Part shown: piece after piece, positions 50,727 through 58,936 of the stretch
Layout of the letters: each line of letters begins with the position of its first letter
How positions within the stretch are numbered: the stretch's first letter is position 1
Assembly: GCA_016721115.1 (NCBI GenBank)
Contig: JADKIW010000001.1
Coordinates: 3,611,501 to 3,675,500 of the forward strand
Direction: 5' to 3'
From: Candidatus Defluviilinea proxima
Lineage (GTDB): Bacteria; Chloroflexota; Anaerolineae; Anaerolineales; Villigracilaceae
DNA: 64,000 nucleotides
Program-made: the position numbers and the translations under genes
The notes under the pieces: generated by a model
What the model was told of the DNA's origin: nothing
Databases searched by the model: none
The model's input: the letters and a program-made list of their open reading frames with translations, nothing else

Positions 50727-51947
50727 CTACTGAATCTGGGGTGGGGGAGCTACAGCAGGGGCGGGTGGTTTGACGATGACAAAACGATTCTTCTTTTTAT
50801 CGCGGATGGCTTGTTCATATACACCGAGCAGTTTATTTGTCAAATACTCGATGTTGAAGGACAGCGCTTTTTTATACGCCGCCTCCGCGAACTTCTGCAT
50901 TCTATCTGGATTTGAGAGAAGTTTTATGATCCCGGCGGCCAATGCCTCAGCATTATTCTCAACAAGATAGCCCTGTTGCCCGTGTTTGAGGATATCGCGT
51001 GTGCCGCTCGCATCCACTGCTACAACAGGCAGACCAGCCGCCATGGCTTCAAGTGTTGCAAGTCCCTGGGTTTCTGTGATGGACGCAAAGCCAAATAAGT
51101 TGGCGGCTTTCATGTAGGAGGGGATTTCGGAAAATGAAAGCGCGCCGGTAAATGTCACCCGTCTGCGAATTCCAAGTTCCTTTGCCAGACCTTCAAGGGT
51201 GTTTCTATCCTGCCCATCGCCGATCAAGACAAGGCGGAACTGGGGGAAATCCTTTAGAACCAGGGCAGTAGCCTGCAATAAAAGCGGCCAGTTCTTTTCC
51301 GGCGCGAGTCTGCCGACAGAAATCATCACTGTATCGTTTTCCCAATTCCGTTTCTTGCGGATCTTTTCCCCGCTGGCTGTGCGATAGGCTTCAAGATCAA
51401 TACCTGTAGGAATAACAGTAAAGTTGTTTTTTAAACCATAATCATTGACCAGTATTTCGCGCATACTCTCCGAAGGGATAATGATATGTTGACAACGTCG
51501 CATGAAATCCTGCAACCAACGATCCATGGCGTTCTTTATAAAATTCTGGACTGCTTCCATTGGAAAGGGGATGTAGTGTGTGTACTCACGATACTGAGTA
51601 TGGAAGGTAAATACCAGGGGCAGGTTAAGTTCCTGCGCTTTTGTTGCAGCGGTTTGCCCAAGCAGGAAGGGATGATGCGTGTGGATCACATCCAGTTTGA
51701 CAGCGGGTAGGAGGTGGTCTATAAAAGAGGAGATGGGGATCACAGCTGAAACATCAACTTCTGTCGGCAGGCTCAGGCTTGGATAGCGAAAGATGAACGG
51801 GTCTTTGTCCACATAGTCCGCGTGTTCCTGCGCAAAGATGAATACATTGTGACCCTGGCGGGTAAGTTCATCTCGAAACGAACGTATGGAGCGGACGACC
51901 CCGCTGATCACCGGAAGATAGGTGTTCGTGAAATTGGCGATGTGCAT
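50727..51947 (-). CDS. Glycosyltransferase family 4 (diacylglycerol glucosyltransferase-like)
   Basis: A 406-residue GT-B enzyme. The N-terminal Rossmann domain begins 'IANFTNTYLPVISGVVRSI' and has 'HTHHPFLLGQ'. The C-terminal nucleotide-sugar domain shows 'ISVGRLAPEKNWPLLLQA' and the E-x7-E motif in 'TETQGLATLEAMAAGLPVV'. The sequence is similar in pattern to 1,2-diacylglycerol 3-glucosyltransferases and mannosyltransferases that make membrane glycolipids. AAGGAG stands six bases before the ATG. Two bases separate it from the preceding glycosidase-like gene, so the two form an operon. Confidence 0.9.
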   Translation of the reverse strand: MHIANFTNTYLPVISGVVRSIRSFRDELTRQGHNVFIFAQEHADYVDKDPFIFRYPSLSLPTEVDVSAVIPISSFIDHLLPAVKLDVIHTHHPFLLGQTAATKAQELNLPLVFTFHTQYREYTHYIPFPMEAVQNFIKNAMDRWLQDFMRRCQHIIIPSESMREILVNDYGLKNNFTVIPTGIDLEAYRTASGEKIRKKRNWENDTVMISVGRLAPEKNWPLLLQATALVLKDFPQFRLVLIGDGQDRNTLEGLAKELGIRRRVTFTGALSFSEIPSYMKAANLFGFASITETQGLATLEAMAAGLPVVAVDASGTRDILKHGQQGYLVENNAEALAAGIIKLLSNPDRMQKFAEAAYKKALSFNIEYLTNKLLGVYEQAIRDKKKNRFVIVKPPAPAVAPPPQIQ

Positions 51948-51949
51948 GG

Positions 51950-53347
51950 TTACTCCTTTTCATCCTTGCTAACAGAGGAGACGATATCGGTTTTTGGTTT
52001 CATAAAATATTCAAGTACATAATAGGCATACACAACCATGCCGGCATTCCACGAGAGCGGCGACTCAGACTTATACCAGAAGCTGGATAATGGCTTCCCG
52101 TCCGGGCCATACACCTCGTGTACCTGTTGATCACGCACAATGACCCCTGCGATGCGTGACAGGATGGCATGTGCCTCCTCGGGGCGTCCCACGCGGGCAA
52201 GCGCAATAACATGCCACGCTCCGATCCAAAGCCAGGCGGCATCTGTGTGATAATTTGCCACGCCACCCAGACGGTTTTCAAGCGCGATCAAGTGACGTGG
52301 ATAAGGTGGGTAAGCGACTTTGGTTGGGACCGGGTTCGCCATACCAGTAATGATCAGCGCATCCACAATGGAGTTTGCCTGCTCCGTGGATGCCAATCCC
52401 CAGGCAATTGCCAGTAGATTCCCACTGCTGGTTAATTGGTCGAGCGCGTCACTGGCGGCGAAGTACCCCAATTCAGGACGCCAAAGATGCTGTTGAATTG
52501 CGTCTGCGACCCGTTCCGCTTTTTTTGCGTAAAAGGATATTTGATCTTTCAACTCAAAATGTGACGCGGCTTCAGACATCTCCTGCAACGCTTTCCAGTA
52601 AATCACATTTGTATACAGTACGCGCCCGTTGCGGGCAATGCTGTCTGCCCAATCTGCGAAGGCTCCCTGAGTGAGCAGGCCATCTGTAATATCCTGGATG
52701 GAGGCCTCCGTCCAGGATATGGCTTTGCAGAGAGCCTCCCAGTGCGTTTTTAGAAATTCGTGGTCCTCTGTCTGAAAGCTGTAGTGGATGGCCGCGATCA
52801 CCATCAGGCATTGACCATCCAACGAGGGGGTACCGTGTCCACTCAGATATTTGGGGCGCAGGGGGATTTCGGTGGATTGTTCTCTTTCAAGAAGGGAGTG
52901 CATAAAACGAGTCACCACGCCCATGGAATGTAGTTTGACCGGGAATTGCCCTTCGGGTGTTTGGTGATCGAGAAACGCCTCCAGGGTGTCTTTTACCACC
53001 TTGAATTCCTTCAAAGCCAGCAAGCCGTAGGATGCGAAACTAAAATCACGTGCCCAACTCTCGCGGAAGTTGCGATAGCCGGCATCCAGGATCTCTCTTA
53101 TCTTTCTTTTCCCAAAGCGGCGTATTTCAATTGCTGAACGGAGGTTATCTGCCGCGATGAACAAGGCATGCGCTTCGACTGTATCGAAATCATCGGCTTT
53201 GGATAACACGGCACGCGATATGAGCCTTGGCTGTTTGAGGATGGTGCGCATATATTGATACGCGATCAGGGATGCGATCCCTGCGGTTGCCCCAATGACC
53301 ACGCCCTTGATAAAGCTGGGAAGGTCGACACTTTTTTTAGAATGCAT
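51950..53347 (-). CDS. (alpha/alpha)6-barrel glycosidase-like protein (glycogen-debranching type)
   Basis: A 465-residue protein with an N-terminal transmembrane helix (about 10-28) and a helical toroid typical of GH15/GH63/amylo-alpha-1,6-glucosidase C-terminal domains ('NFRESWARDFSFASYGLLAL', 'GHGTPSLDGQCLMVIAAIHY', 'DAAWLWIGAWHVIAL'). The acidic residues near 'RESWARD' and the late 'YKSESPLSW' can serve as catalytic acids. It acts on alpha-glucans or glycolipid sugar chains; the link with the glycosyltransferase next to it suggests glycolipid or glucan metabolism. The ATG follows TATAAT by six bases. Confidence 0.8.
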   Translation of the reverse strand: MHSKKSVDLPSFIKGVVIGATAGIASLIAYQYMRTILKQPRLISRAVLSKADDFDTVEAHALFIAADNLRSAIEIRRFGKRKIREILDAGYRNFRESWARDFSFASYGLLALKEFKVVKDTLEAFLDHQTPEGQFPVKLHSMGVVTRFMHSLLEREQSTEIPLRPKYLSGHGTPSLDGQCLMVIAAIHYSFQTEDHEFLKTHWEALCKAISWTEASIQDITDGLLTQGAFADWADSIARNGRVLYTNVIYWKALQEMSEAASHFELKDQISFYAKKAERVADAIQQHLWRPELGYFAASDALDQLTSSGNLLAIAWGLASTEQANSIVDALIITGMANPVPTKVAYPPYPRHLIALENRLGGVANYHTDAAWLWIGAWHVIALARVGRPEEAHAILSRIAGVIVRDQQVHEVYGPDGKPLSSFWYKSESPLSWNAGMVVYAYYVLEYFMKPKTDIVSSVSKDEKE

Positions 53348-53353
53348 AAATAC

Positions 53354-53359
53354 ATTATA
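53354..53359 (-). promoter_or_regulatory. -10 hexamer of leaderless promoter
   Basis: Minus-strand TATAAT, six bases before the ATG at 53347. Confidence 0.55.
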
Positions 53360-53486
53360 GTCTCGTAAGTTAAGTAAACATTTAAGAGCAATGTCACTTG
53401 GGCAGAGGAAGCCAACTGGCTATACTGATTGACAATAACTCGTCCGGAACGAAATAATGCGGCCGAGGGACAAAACAGGAGATCTT

Positions 53487-54293
53487 ATGTGTGAATTCTG
53501 CACCCAACACGGAGAGGGGAAGAAGTGGTATCTGACGATGGAGAACTATTCCATCGAATTGCTGAATCAGGATAACCGTCGGAAATACGCGGCGGAGTTC
53601 CTGAACGGATTCCACAAACGAGTCCCGCCCAGCATCCAGCAATTGGACAAGATCCGCAAGACGCCGTTGATGAAGCTGGCGAAGCCCATCCTGACGATGA
53701 ACCAAAAAGCGGACCACTACGGACAGGTGGTGCCGATGGAAGATGTGGAAAAGATCTTCGGCATGGTGCAGGGAGCGGTGCGCCTGCCGTGCGTGTGCCG
53801 GCGCGTGACCACGGGCAATATGAACGCGCGCTATTGCTACGGCCTGACGTTGGATAAGGAACTGTACAACACGCTCGATGACTCGTTCAGCCTTGAAACG
53901 TTGACGAGGGATGAAGCGCTCGACTCAATTCGCAAATTGGACAAGGAAGGACTCGTCCATTCGGTGTGGACGTTCAAGACGCCGTTCATCGGCGGCCTGT
54001 GCAACTGCGACCAGGATTGCATGGCCTATCGCATCACGCATGCTCGCAAAGATTACCCCGTGCTGTTCCGCGCGGAATGGGTGGCCGAAGTTTCAGTGGA
54101 TGCATGCAACGGATGCCGACTGTGTATGCGTCAATGCCAGTATGGGGCGATACGATATTCCTCGAACAACAAGAAAGTGACCATCGACCCGACCGCCTGT
54201 TACGGATGCGGCGCCTGCCGCGCCAGTTGCAACAAGGATGCGATCACGCTTTCACCGCGCGAGAGTGTGAGAGGGGCGGCAGGGGTGTGGTAA
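53487..54293 (+). CDS. 4Fe-4S ferredoxin-domain protein
   Basis: A 268-residue protein from the ATG at 53487, which has AGGAGA upstream. It starts with 'MCEFCTQHGEG', has two further cysteines around 'LPCVCRRVTTGN' and ends with a 2[4Fe-4S] ferredoxin domain: 'CNGCRLCMRQCQYGAI' and 'CYGCGACRASCNKDAI' (about 205-260). It should transfer electrons between partners not encoded nearby. The N-terminal ~190 residues with 'CNCDQDCMAYR' could bind another cluster. The redox partner is unknown. A longer start at 53457 would lack a Shine-Dalgarno. Confidence 0.8.
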   Translation: MCEFCTQHGEGKKWYLTMENYSIELLNQDNRRKYAAEFLNGFHKRVPPSIQQLDKIRKTPLMKLAKPILTMNQKADHYGQVVPMEDVEKIFGMVQGAVRLPCVCRRVTTGNMNARYCYGLTLDKELYNTLDDSFSLETLTRDEALDSIRKLDKEGLVHSVWTFKTPFIGGLCNCDQDCMAYRITHARKDYPVLFRAEWVAEVSVDACNGCRLCMRQCQYGAIRYSSNNKKVTIDPTACYGCGACRASCNKDAITLSPRESVRGAAGVW

Positions 54294-54299
54294 CGTAAA

Positions 54300-54330
54300 G
54301 ACCTCGGAGATTTTTAAAATCTCCGAGGTC
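54300..54330. terminator. Hairpin/REP after the ferredoxin gene
   Basis: A perfect 15-base inverted repeat (54300-54314 and 54316-54330) with practically no loop, A/T-rich at the top. Followed by TGACAGGT, a motif also seen in the palindrome at 17888. May act as terminator or be a REP. Confidence 0.65.
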
Positions 54331-54339
54331 TGACAGGTT

Positions 54340-54345
54340 TATAAT
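54340..54345 (+). promoter_or_regulatory. Consensus -10 element of the STAND gene
   Basis: TATAAT with a leader of about 30 bases and a GGGGAGAGGTG Shine-Dalgarno before the ATG at 54381. Confidence 0.5.
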
Positions 54346-54380
54346 TTGGATACCCCATCACAGCAGGGGAGAGGTGATAA

Positions 54381-57368
54381 ATGGCAAATGCGGAAAAGGT
54401 TGTTGATTATGTTTCAAGTGTACTTTCAAACTTAATTCCGAAACCAGCGGATGCAGTTCTCAAACCGCTTATCAAACCTGTAGGGGACAATCTCAAGGCG
54501 TGGCTTGCCGACAAAGAGACACAGAAAGCCTTGCTTAAGGCCGCTGAAGGCGCGGAAAGTGATTTTCGTGAACAGGCAAAAGAGAAATTTGGGAATGACG
54601 ATCTAACTCAAGTTGTAGCAAGTTTTCCAATCCACAACGGGGATTTGTTTCAAGCCATTCTTCAGAGCCTACCGTTACATTTCAATGAAACATTTTTAGC
54701 AAGCCATATCAGCGATGACCTTTCAAAATATTGGTCGGGTGAATTTTCTGCAGATCAAATCAAAGAAGCAGCCGCCCTTTATATTGATTGTCTACGTGTA
54801 AGACTCTTGCATGTCAACGGCTTTGCGGATATCGTCACGCGCTTAGCCATTCTTCGCACGGACAGACGAACAGAAGATATTCTGGAGATCGTAAAAGAAA
54901 TTCTTTCCTTGCTTTCCGAGTTAATGCAAAAAAGAAGTAAGGAAACTATCTTCCGTTCCCTTCACCAACTCCCTCAACCGCCCGCGGACTTTACAGGGCG
55001 CGAAGAACTCATCGAGCAACTCACCAGCGATTTCACATCACACAAAGGCGCCACCATCAGCGGGCTGACAGGCATGGGCGGGATCGGCAAAACTGTGCTA
55101 GGACTTGAAGTTGCGCACAAAATAGCTGACAACTTTCCCGATGCGCAGATTTTCCTTGACCTGAAAGGCACAACTACACCTTTGAGTGCTTTGGATATTG
55201 TCCGCCACGTTATTCTCTCCTTCGAGCCGACCGCAGACTTGCGCGGACTGGATGAAACAAATATGCAGGGCGCGTATCAATCTGTTTTGCATGGCAAGAA
55301 AGCTCTACTATTCTTCGACAACGCCCGTTCTGCGGACCAGATCGCGTCCCTGCGCTCGTCAGAGACTTGTGCCATGTTCGTTACTTCGCGTTGGACATTC
55401 AGTGTACCAGGCTTGGAAAACCGTCGTGTTGATTTGATGGGGGAGGGTGAAGCTGAAGATTTTTTATTCGAACTATGCCCACGAATCGGCGATAAGGCTG
55501 CAGAACTTGCAAAAGCATGCTCTTATTTACCTTTGGCATTGCGTATTGCAGGAAGCTTTTTGAGTGTAAACAGCGATTGGCTCATTGAAAAATACTTGGC
55601 CGAACTTAATGACCGCAAAAAACGACTTCAAGTGCTCAAGCAGAGCCACGATGATGCAGAATTAACAGCCGAGCCTGATTTGCTTGCCACATTCGAGTTG
55701 AGTTACAACCAGCTCTCAGAAGAAAATCAAAAACACTGGCGTGCATTGGGAATATTTCCGACCACATTTACTCAAAAAGATGCCAAAACTATTTGTAGCT
55801 TGGATGAAACTGGAGCAATTAAGTCTCTTAGTTTGTTTAGGCGATACAGTATTCTTGATTATGATGAATTTTCACGACGATACAAAATGCATGATTTGTT
55901 TGTAGATTTCGCTTTTGGAAAAATGAATGAGAAAGAATTTTACAACGTTCATATTATGCATGCATTTTATGCTGTCGCTATTTTGCGAGAAGCAAACAGA
56001 CTTTATTCGCTCGGCGGCAATGGAATATTTGAAGGTTTACAGTTGTTCGACAATGAATTTCAGCAAATTCAATCTGCTCACAGATGGATAGTTGAAAACA
56101 TGAGTGGAAATCGACTAGTCACAGAACTAGTTATGCATTTTACGAATGATGGTGGCCCCTGTATAAGCTTACGCTTATTGCCTAGGCAAAGAATTGAGTG
56201 GTCAGAAGTTAGTGCTCTTGCGGCTCGACACTTGGGGAACCGTGATGCAGAGGCGGCTGAGTTTGTGGCTTTAACTGTTGCCTATGTAGATTCAGGGGAT
56301 TTTTATAAGGCAATCGAAATAGGTGAGCAAGCATTAAATATCACAAGAAAGCTTGCAAATCCACAAAGCATCGGTCACGCGCTTGGCAATTTAGGGATTG
56401 CACATATTGAATTAAATCATGTTGAAAAAGCAATTGCTTACCATGAAGAATCGCTGGCGATTTTCCGCAAAATCAATGATCTTCGCGGTCAAGGTAATGC
56501 ATTGGGCAATTTAGGAAAGGCATACTCACACATTCAAGAATATCAAAAAGGCCTTGATTGTTATAAACAAGCATTGGTAATTGCAAGCCAGTTAGGTGAC
56601 CGTCGGATGGAACGTGGTGCATCCAGTGGAATTGGCTGGGCGTCGTTAGCAATGGGAGATCCACATACTGCCCAGATTCATGCGGAAGACGCATTGTCAA
56701 TCGGTCGCGTACTTCAGGACTATAGCGGTGAAGCTGAAGCGCTTGGCATTTTGGGAAGAGTTAATGTCGCTTTGGGCAATCCTGATGAAGGAGTTGCTTG
56801 CTTTAGACAACAGTTTGATGCTTACCAAAAAAGCGAAAATGGAATGGGACAAGTAAAAGCACTCGGTAATATAGCTAAAACTTATTCTGAAATGGGAATT
56901 TCTGAAAACGCAATCGTTTCATGGGAAAAACAATATACTATTGCAACTCAGATAAATTACCGCGAAGGAGAGGCTGAGGCTCTTGGCAACATCGCCAGGG
57001 AGTATTCAATTCGTGGTAATCACCACATGGTTATAAAGTATTATGAACAAGCTTTGGTGATTATTCGAGAAATAAATGATGTTGATTATGAATGCAAAAT
57101 ATTAGGCTATCTTGGTTTTGCATATCGGAGCGTTGGTAATCCTGAACAGGCGATTGAAAAATACGAACAACAATTGGTAATTTTGCGTAAGATGCAAGAT
57201 TTTTCAGAAGAAGGTTATGCCCTTGGTGACTTAGGGAGTGCGTACTATGAGGCGGGTAACAAGGAAAAGGGCATTCATATTATGAAACAGGCGTTGGAAA
57301 TTCTTGAGAAACGTGAATTACCTGAGGCATCTCGTGCGCGGGAAATATTGCGCGAATGGGGTGGTTAG
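54381..57368 (+). CDS. NB-ARC STAND NTPase with TPR sensor
   Basis: A 995-residue protein of the NLR-like STAND class. Residues 1-200 form a helical effector or adaptor region of unknown type. The NB-ARC domain (about 205-515) has P-loop 'GMGGIGKT' (231-238), Walker B 'KALLFFDNA', 'MFVTSR', the GLPL-like 'CSYLPLALRIAG' and 'YKMHDLFVDFA' with the MHD triad at 503-505. About nine TPRs follow from residue 620 ('GNALGNLGKAYSHIQEYQKG' type). Such proteins oligomerise on ligand recognition; in bacteria several are antiviral (Avs-like). No enzymatic effector is recognised at the N-terminus. A tyrosine recombinase gene lies behind it. Confidence 0.88.
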   Translation: MANAEKVVDYVSSVLSNLIPKPADAVLKPLIKPVGDNLKAWLADKETQKALLKAAEGAESDFREQAKEKFGNDDLTQVVASFPIHNGDLFQAILQSLPLHFNETFLASHISDDLSKYWSGEFSADQIKEAAALYIDCLRVRLLHVNGFADIVTRLAILRTDRRTEDILEIVKEILSLLSELMQKRSKETIFRSLHQLPQPPADFTGREELIEQLTSDFTSHKGATISGLTGMGGIGKTVLGLEVAHKIADNFPDAQIFLDLKGTTTPLSALDIVRHVILSFEPTADLRGLDETNMQGAYQSVLHGKKALLFFDNARSADQIASLRSSETCAMFVTSRWTFSVPGLENRRVDLMGEGEAEDFLFELCPRIGDKAAELAKACSYLPLALRIAGSFLSVNSDWLIEKYLAELNDRKKRLQVLKQSHDDAELTAEPDLLATFELSYNQLSEENQKHWRALGIFPTTFTQKDAKTICSLDETGAIKSLSLFRRYSILDYDEFSRRYKMHDLFVDFAFGKMNEKEFYNVHIMHAFYAVAILREANRLYSLGGNGIFEGLQLFDNEFQQIQSAHRWIVENMSGNRLVTELVMHFTNDGGPCISLRLLPRQRIEWSEVSALAARHLGNRDAEAAEFVALTVAYVDSGDFYKAIEIGEQALNITRKLANPQSIGHALGNLGIAHIELNHVEKAIAYHEESLAIFRKINDLRGQGNALGNLGKAYSHIQEYQKGLDCYKQALVIASQLGDRRMERGASSGIGWASLAMGDPHTAQIHAEDALSIGRVLQDYSGEAEALGILGRVNVALGNPDEGVACFRQQFDAYQKSENGMGQVKALGNIAKTYSEMGISENAIVSWEKQYTIATQINYREGEAEALGNIAREYSIRGNHHMVIKYYEQALVIIREINDVDYECKILGYLGFAYRSVGNPEQAIEKYEQQLVILRKMQDFSEEGYALGDLGSAYYEAGNKEKGIHIMKQALEILEKRELPEASRAREILREWGG

Positions 57369-57555
57369 AAGAGTAGGGCAGGGGAGGGATTCGGATGGAT
57401 GAATGGTGAGCGTGGAATGATGCATTGGGTTCAACGTGCAAACCTTCTAACCTACAACTTTTCCTGCATTCATCTTTCATCATTCTAGCTTCTTCATTTC
57501 ACAATGGGGGAGGTTCTTTGCCCTCGCTTTAGGCAGGTGTCCTAAAATCTCTCTT

Positions 57556-58647
57556 ATGGTTTCGATAAGTATTATTATCAAAAGCATTGACAAGAACGGT
57601 CAAATTCGTATAATGAAGGCCATGACAGCCCCTGAGCCGCAGTCCCTGACGATCTCTGATGCAATGAGCAAGTATTTGGATATGGTGAAGCTCTCTCGCA
57701 GTAGGCACACAATGCTTGCGTATAAAAATGCGTTACAGATCTTCCGCAGTGTGCTTGTGGAACGATGGCTGGAACCTGATACCACCCCCATTGCAAAACT
57801 CACAGAGGATCTGATCTCACCGCTGGCCGATTATCTGAAGACCTACTCATCTGCCACAGAACGCATGTACCTGCAGGCCGTGAAAGGTTTCTATCTCTAC
57901 ATCGATTCAGAACGCCTGGCAGAGATCAATCAGTCACGTGTGATCGTGCTTATACGACAACGTTCACGACCTGCCGGTGTGCGCCTTCCCCAGTTCCCTG
58001 CTGAGGATATTGAACGGCTTTTAGCGCAAGTGGAAAATGTTGTGAACCTGAACATCCCTGTGACCGAGGATGGCGACCTCGAAAACGCTAAACTACGCGC
58101 ATACCGAGACCGGGCCTTTTTACTCACTTTGGCCGATACAGGCTTCCGCGTTCACGAGGCTTGCAATCTCAGGCGCGGCGATGTTGACTGGAACGAAGGG
58201 CGAGCGATCATCATCGGTAAAGGCAACAAACAGGCTGTTGTCCGTTTTACGGCGCGTTCGATGCAAGCCATCAAAGAATATCTATCACAACGCGCCGCAC
58301 TCGATGGCAATTCGGGAAAACAATTAACGTCCCTGCCCCTCTTTGCCCGTCACGATAAAGGTGCAGGCAAAAAGATCAAGCCCATTACTCCCACCACCGG
58401 GCGCAATATCGTCAGCGAACGTGTTGAACAATTTCTAGGCAAAGAGATGGTTGGCAAGATCACCCCGCATTCGTTTCGGCATTACTTCGTCACCTCGGTC
58501 CTACGCGGGACTGGCAATCTGAGATACGCACAAGCATTGGCCCGCCATGAAAATATCGAGACAACGAAACGATATACCCACCTGACCGACGATGAATTGG
58601 ATAAAGCCTACTACGAGGTCTTTGAGAGAAAAACGAAGGATAAATAA
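57556..58647 (+). CDS. Tyrosine recombinase/integrase (XerC/D-like)
   Basis: A phage-integrase-family recombinase, 363 residues from 57556. The N-terminal SAM-like core-binding domain ('SKYLDMVKLSRSRHTMLAYKNALQ') is followed by a catalytic domain with Arg in 'ADTGFRVHEACNLRRGD', His/Arg in 'HSFRHYFVTSV', His in 'ARHENIETTKRYTH' and the nucleophile Tyr in the same segment. It cuts and rejoins DNA through a 3'-phosphotyrosine. A second start at 57622 also stands seven bases after a perfect TATAAT, so the true N-terminus is uncertain. No att repeats were found around it; a Xer-like or cassette recombinase role is open. Confidence 0.88.
   Translation: MVSISIIIKSIDKNGQIRIMKAMTAPEPQSLTISDAMSKYLDMVKLSRSRHTMLAYKNALQIFRSVLVERWLEPDTTPIAKLTEDLISPLADYLKTYSSATERMYLQAVKGFYLYIDSERLAEINQSRVIVLIRQRSRPAGVRLPQFPAEDIERLLAQVENVVNLNIPVTEDGDLENAKLRAYRDRAFLLTLADTGFRVHEACNLRRGDVDWNEGRAIIIGKGNKQAVVRFTARSMQAIKEYLSQRAALDGNSGKQLTSLPLFARHDKGAGKKIKPITPTTGRNIVSERVEQFLGKEMVGKITPHSFRHYFVTSVLRGTGNLRYAQALARHENIETTKRYTHLTDDELDKAYYEVFERKTKDK
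57609..57614 (+). promoter_or_regulatory. -10 hexamer inside integrase 5' end
   Basis: TATAAT seven bases before the in-frame ATG at 57622. A second hexamer, TAAAAT at 57543-57548, stands seven bases before the ATG at 57556, so two leaderless starts are possible. Confidence 0.45.
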
Positions 58648-58936
58648 CTCCGCCTCATTCCAACCTTGGGGCTGTTTTAACAACAAGAAAGTTTGATCTA
58701 CCCTGCCTCCCCTCCCCCACTAACGTCACCCTGTATTTCCCTGCGACTCGCTTATAATTTCATTCTCTTTGCAAAATGCCAAGACGCCTGCGCTGTCACT
58801 TTATAATACTCCAAATGATTTCGTCTGCATCACAGGGAACATCACCAGCGCCCTATCCGTCTTCATTTGCATGTGTGTCTGCAACATGACCATCATGGAT
58901 CAATAACATCGCCTTACAACAAGTGGAACCTATCTC
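58648..58936. other. Intergenic region without recognised features
   Basis: 289 bases between the recombinase and the acyltransferase-like gene. It holds pyrimidine-rich and C-rich stretches but I see no hairpin with U tract, no RNA gene and no credible reading frame. A promoter for 58937 should lie here but no clear -10/-35 pair was found. Confidence 0.4.

Noticed and set aside
56300..57340. Imperfect repeats of about 120 bases
   Set aside because: These are the TPR units of the STAND protein, not DNA repeats with a separate function.
57556..58647. Integron integrase (IntI) serving the cassette array
   Set aside because: No IntI-specific extra helix could be recognised between the catalytic boxes, it is 38 kb from the array, and only one doubtful attC-like site exists. 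The protein looks like an ordinary XerC/D-type recombinase.
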